44,569 bases of DNA from Brevibacillus sp. Lineage in GTDB: Bacteria; Bacillota; Bacilli; Brevibacillales; Brevibacillaceae. Position numbers and translations under genes: made by a program. The notes under the pieces were generated by a model. That model ran no database searches, was not told the origin of the DNA, and saw nothing but the letters and a program-made list of their open reading frames with translations. This document shows, piece by piece, positions 41,824-44,569 of the stretch (position 1 is its first letter; every line of letters begins with the position of its first letter). The stretch lies in contig JACDOF010000018.1 in assembly GCA_017656235.1 (NCBI GenBank), positions 1 to 44,569 of the forward strand. Direction: 5' to 3'.

Positions 41824-42629
41824 GAAAACTGGTGAGCTCTTTTATTGCTGTGATACTCGTAATTGCAGCAAGTATGACGGCAAGTGTTGATGCCGCCACC
41901 AACAATCAAGAGGTTAGGGTGCAAGTGGAAGGGCAATTCATAGACTTCCCTGACGCCAAACCGTTTATTGATCCGAAGACGGGGAGAACATTGGTTCCGC
42001 TGCGGTTTGTTAGCGAACAGCTTGGGGTCAAGGTAGAGTGGGATGGAGCGAACAAGGTCGTGAAGATGGAAATCGAAGATCCAAATGGCAAATATCGATT
42101 GGATTTACCAATCGGAAAAACAGTTATAGATCTAAAACATATTACCTTTAAATTTGAATCCCCAGCTGTGATTATTGATGATCGGACATATGTGCCGTTG
42201 CGGTTCATTTCCGAAGTGTTTGGAGCGGAAATTGAATGGGATGGGGTAAATCGAGTTGTAAAAATTGAAGTAAACGAATATCCTCACAAACTTTCAAGTC
42301 GGTTCTTACATCCTAAACATGAACTAACTCAGCCAGCCGTTGATGCGTTCTATAATAGCTTAAAAATTGAGGGGGATAAAGTTATTGGAAAGGTACCGAC
42401 GATACCAAAGGGATATACCTATTATCTTAAATACAAAGATGATAAAGACAGGGCTAAGGATTTTCTAAACCTAGAAGAAAAATACAAGCCTGGTCAATCA
42501 TTCTCAATCCCGGTCAGTGCAAACGGCGGTCATATAGATTTTGCCATTGCGAAGGGGACGGTAGAAATAATCAATGGATGCTCGGTGGACATACCTACCT
42601 TTACGGTTAGATGGAGAGCAGAACGATAG
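41820..42629 (+). CDS. Stalk-domain (copper amine oxidase N-terminal-like) secreted protein
   Basis: A signal peptide of about 25 residues ends near SVDAA. Two stalk-domain halves follow: RTLVPLRFVSEQLGVKVEWDG and RTYVPLRFISEVFGAEIEWDG, each with the PLRF and EWDG hallmarks of PF07833 domains. The C-terminal 110 residues (RFLHPKHELTQPAVDAFYNS onward) are not recognised. It has 269 aa. These domains occur on Bacillota cell surfaces; no copper amine oxidase catalytic part is present. Base composition turns visibly AT-richer in the second half of the gene. Confidence 0.85.
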   Translation: MRKLVSSFIAVILVIAASMTASVDAATNNQEVRVQVEGQFIDFPDAKPFIDPKTGRTLVPLRFVSEQLGVKVEWDGANKVVKMEIEDPNGKYRLDLPIGKTVIDLKHITFKFESPAVIIDDRTYVPLRFISEVFGAEIEWDGVNRVVKIEVNEYPHKLSSRFLHPKHELTQPAVDAFYNSLKIEGDKVIGKVPTIPKGYTYYLKYKDDKDRAKDFLNLEEKYKPGQSFSIPVSANGGHIDFAIAKGTVEIINGCSVDIPTFTVRWRAER

Positions 42630-42664
42630 TTGCGGCAATTGCAAAAGAAGGTGACAGGTAACGG

Positions 42665-44569
42665 ATGGAAAACTTTAAGCGCCTGATACTAAGTGTGCTG
42701 TGTTTCATAATTTTTTGTAGTCCATTTACTGCGTTACCAAAAAAAGCACATGCTGCAACTCCATCATATGGAACGTTTTCCTACGGTGAAAAGCCTGTTC
42801 AAGTATATGGTGATCTATCCAAAGCCGGAGTTGGGATAACAGAACGACCCTCTACCGTATTGTGGCACCAAAACAAGTTCAAAAACATTGTAACAGGTCA
42901 AATAACGCCCTCAGACTGGCGAAATGACGTTCAGTTTGACATTCAAGAGACTGAGCCTACGGATAACTTCTCAGGTCGTAGGGGATTTCATCTTGTCGAA
43001 TTGAAACAGCCTGTTGTGAAAGAAATAGCCCAACAAGCTAACGGGAATCCTGACTTCGTTTGGTTACAAGTTAATGATGAAACAAAAGCAAAGCATTATC
43101 TTGTTGATAATGATTATCATTATGTCGATTACGGCAGCATCATCAAATGGAGTGGCGGAGGTGCTCCCAACCAACAAAGTGGAGGAGGAAACGGTGTAAG
43201 CGGGCCTCTTTTTAAGACGACATGGACCACGACTCCCTGGCCGGTGATTAATCAGATAACCTTTAATGGAGATGTAGTAGCGACCAACATCACGAGGGAC
43301 AACAGCACACCTACTATTGGAAACTACATTCTAAAGGGTGGGAGCTTTTTAACAGTCCAGCTTAAGCAAACTGTATACGGTGTAAACAAGACAAGAAACA
43401 TATCCAAAATCAGTGTAGATGGGGTTGCGGATTCTAACATTGGAAAAGTAGGTGGAGAAGCTGGTGGCACCTATCCAATGGATCACACTTTTACGATTAG
43501 TAACCCGGACAAACTCGTTCCGGGATCTACCCATACCATCACGTTTGAGGTCAAAGACGATTTTGGAAGATGGGCGAAGGTTGATATTCGCTATACTGTC
43601 GAGGGCGAGGCAGCACCTTGCGATCCCGCCACATCAGGGACATTAGCAACGCTCAAGCCGTCCGGTGGCTCGTCGCAAACAATTCCATCAATGGGAACCT
43701 ACGAACTGCCGGAAGGAAGCGACAAGGTGACGTTGACATTTCCGCAGGAGGGGACACTAAAAGTAAACGGCGCCGACTTTGGAGGCGTAAGCAAAACCTT
43801 CACCGTCCCCATCAGCGGCCAAACGGAAATCTATTTTGAATCGACAGATGGGACGGACTGTTGGCTCAAAACCATCGTCCCCACCGTCCCTGACGATGAA
43901 TGCGACCCGGCTACATCCGCCATGCAGATGACCCTCGACATTTGGGGATCGGATACAGACAAGCGAGTGACGCTAGACAGCTCTGGTACGTACGGTCTGG
44001 AGCGTGACGTAGATACCCTGCAATTCTGGCCGGGAGTGAAAGGAACCTACTACAAAAACGGCAGCGAAGTGGCCAGTGGTGTATCGACGTACTCCTTTGA
44101 TGTCGGTGCATCCGGCGGCAGTTTCACGATCAAGTTTGTCAGCGAAGACGGGGACTGTTGGGAGAAGCGCTTCGGCTTTGAAAAGGAAGATGGGCAAGTC
44201 GGTTGTCCGGAAGTAAGGTGGATCGACGACGATAAGGACACCATCATGCACATAGATGATGGAGAGACGATCTATCTGCGAACCAATGATGAATTGAATC
44301 TTGCTGCCTCTTACAAGGGTGAAAGCGGGAAAACGCTGTCAGCATCCGTTTTTTGGAAATTTACGCGGCCGGATGGTCGGGTGATTGAACTGGACGACGA
44401 TCCCGAAATTTACTTTGATGTGCCAAGGGGTGGGTCAAAGTATATACGCTTTGATGTACCGGGTACCTATGAAATATCCATCTTTTTTGACGACAGGCAA
44501 AATTACGAGAAAGACTGGATCGAACAAGGCTGCTCCTGGAAGATGTTCGTTGTGGTAGAAGACTCCTAC
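42665..44569 (+). CDS. Large secreted surface protein with Cys-bracketed repeats, 3' end outside window
   Basis: Opening at ATG 42665 and having no stop to the window edge (635 codons), the frame encodes a signal peptide (MENFKRLILSVLCFIIFCSP, cleavage near AHA-A at about 31) and a beta-rich exported body. From residue 319 there are three Cys-bracketed units: CDPAT...DCW (319-399), CDPAT...DCW (413-498) and CPEVRW...GCSW (514-623), each looking like an Ig-like domain closed by a disulfide. A glycine-rich linker (GGGAPNQQSGGGNG) lies near 165-180. The gene sits 35 bp after the stalk-domain gene. The first half is AT-rich, the second GC-rich. Function unknown; wall or matrix adhesion is one possibility. 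Confidence 0.85.
   Translation, partial: MENFKRLILSVLCFIIFCSPFTALPKKAHAATPSYGTFSYGEKPVQVYGDLSKAGVGITERPSTVLWHQNKFKNIVTGQITPSDWRNDVQFDIQETEPTDNFSGRRGFHLVELKQPVVKEIAQQANGNPDFVWLQVNDETKAKHYLVDNDYHYVDYGSIIKWSGGGAPNQQSGGGNGVSGPLFKTTWTTTPWPVINQITFNGDVVATNITRDNSTPTIGNYILKGGSFLTVQLKQTVYGVNKTRNISKISVDGVADSNIGKVGGEAGGTYPMDHTFTISNPDKLVPGSTHTITFEVKDDFGRWAKVDIRYTVEGEAAPCDPATSGTLATLKPSGGSSQTIPSMGTYELPEGSDKVTLTFPQEGTLKVNGADFGGVSKTFTVPISGQTEIYFESTDGTDCWLKTIVPTVPDDECDPATSAMQMTLDIWGSDTDKRVTLDSSGTYGLERDVDTLQFWPGVKGTYYKNGSEVASGVSTYSFDVGASGGSFTIKFVSEDGDCWEKRFGFEKEDGQVGCPEVRWIDDDKDTIMHIDDGETIYLRTNDELNLAASYKGESGKTLSASVFWKFTRPDGRVIELDDDPEIYFDVPRGGSKYIRFDVPGTYEISIFFDDRQNYEKDWIEQGCSWKMFVVVEDSY

Noticed and set aside
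41820-42629. Copper amine oxidase
   Set aside because: Only the stalk-type N-terminal domains are present. The catalytic domain with its quinone cofactor motif is absent.

Overview
The window looks like a chromosomal segment of a moderately GC-rich, spore-former-type Bacillota, most like the Brevibacillus/Paenibacillus/Aneurinibacillus group. The grounds are strong AGGAGG ribosome-binding sites, frequent GTG/TTG starts, the adjacent ywfO/ywgA-like pair known from Bacillus, a Gram-positive type I signal peptidase, lipoprotein solute-binding proteins, an S-layer/stalk-domain surface cluster and TPP/cobalamin riboswitches with intrinsic terminators. No rRNA, tRNA, CRISPR array, transposase or prophage was seen. 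The genus is an inference.

Layout. 1-4151: a chemoreceptor cut by the window edge, with a 56-residue coiled-coil repeat, then cheR, cheB and a 39-codon gene: a sensor with its own adaptation enzymes. 4228-10528: lepB(-), ung(+), an MBL-fold hydrolase(-) behind an 18-bp palindrome, a decayed MFS gene(-), trhO(-) and a secreted beta-propeller protein(-). 10631-10926 is an unassigned stretch. 10927-14880(-): a TPP-riboswitch operon for uptake of a thiamine precursor plus thiamine pyrophosphokinase. 15011-18150(-): cstA, a small protein ending Cys-Cys (cory-CC-star type) and an ArsA/GET3-like ATPase, with a CcpA-like site upstream. 18410-24237(+): a two-part GNAT protein, a cobalamin riboswitch with terminator, btuF-btuC-btuD (BtuD with an extra C-terminal domain), and a THUMP rRNA methyltransferase.

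24420-33659: a dicarboxylate/amino-acid symporter(+), an MFS exporter(-) behind a long structured leader, divergent selD(-) and mnmH(+) for 2-selenouridine in tRNA, an M29 aminopeptidase, a D-cysteine desulfhydrase-like PLP enzyme, a 59-aa protein behind a promoter/palindrome, and an RluA-type pseudouridine synthase. 33753-38937: a TetR regulator with its own palindromic operator, a lipoprotein membrane-fusion protein and an RND pump. 39065-40859: a ywfO-like HD hydrolase overlapping a ywgA-like gene. 41194-44569: three tightly linked surface-protein genes. The last is a large secreted protein that runs off the window and has repeating Cys-bracketed beta domains.

Best candidates for something new: the CstA / CC-star / ArsA-like ATPase set, the terminal surface-protein cluster, the HD/YwgA pair, the chemoreceptor with multiplied methylation-like motifs, and the MFS leader. 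No function is proven by sequence reading alone.
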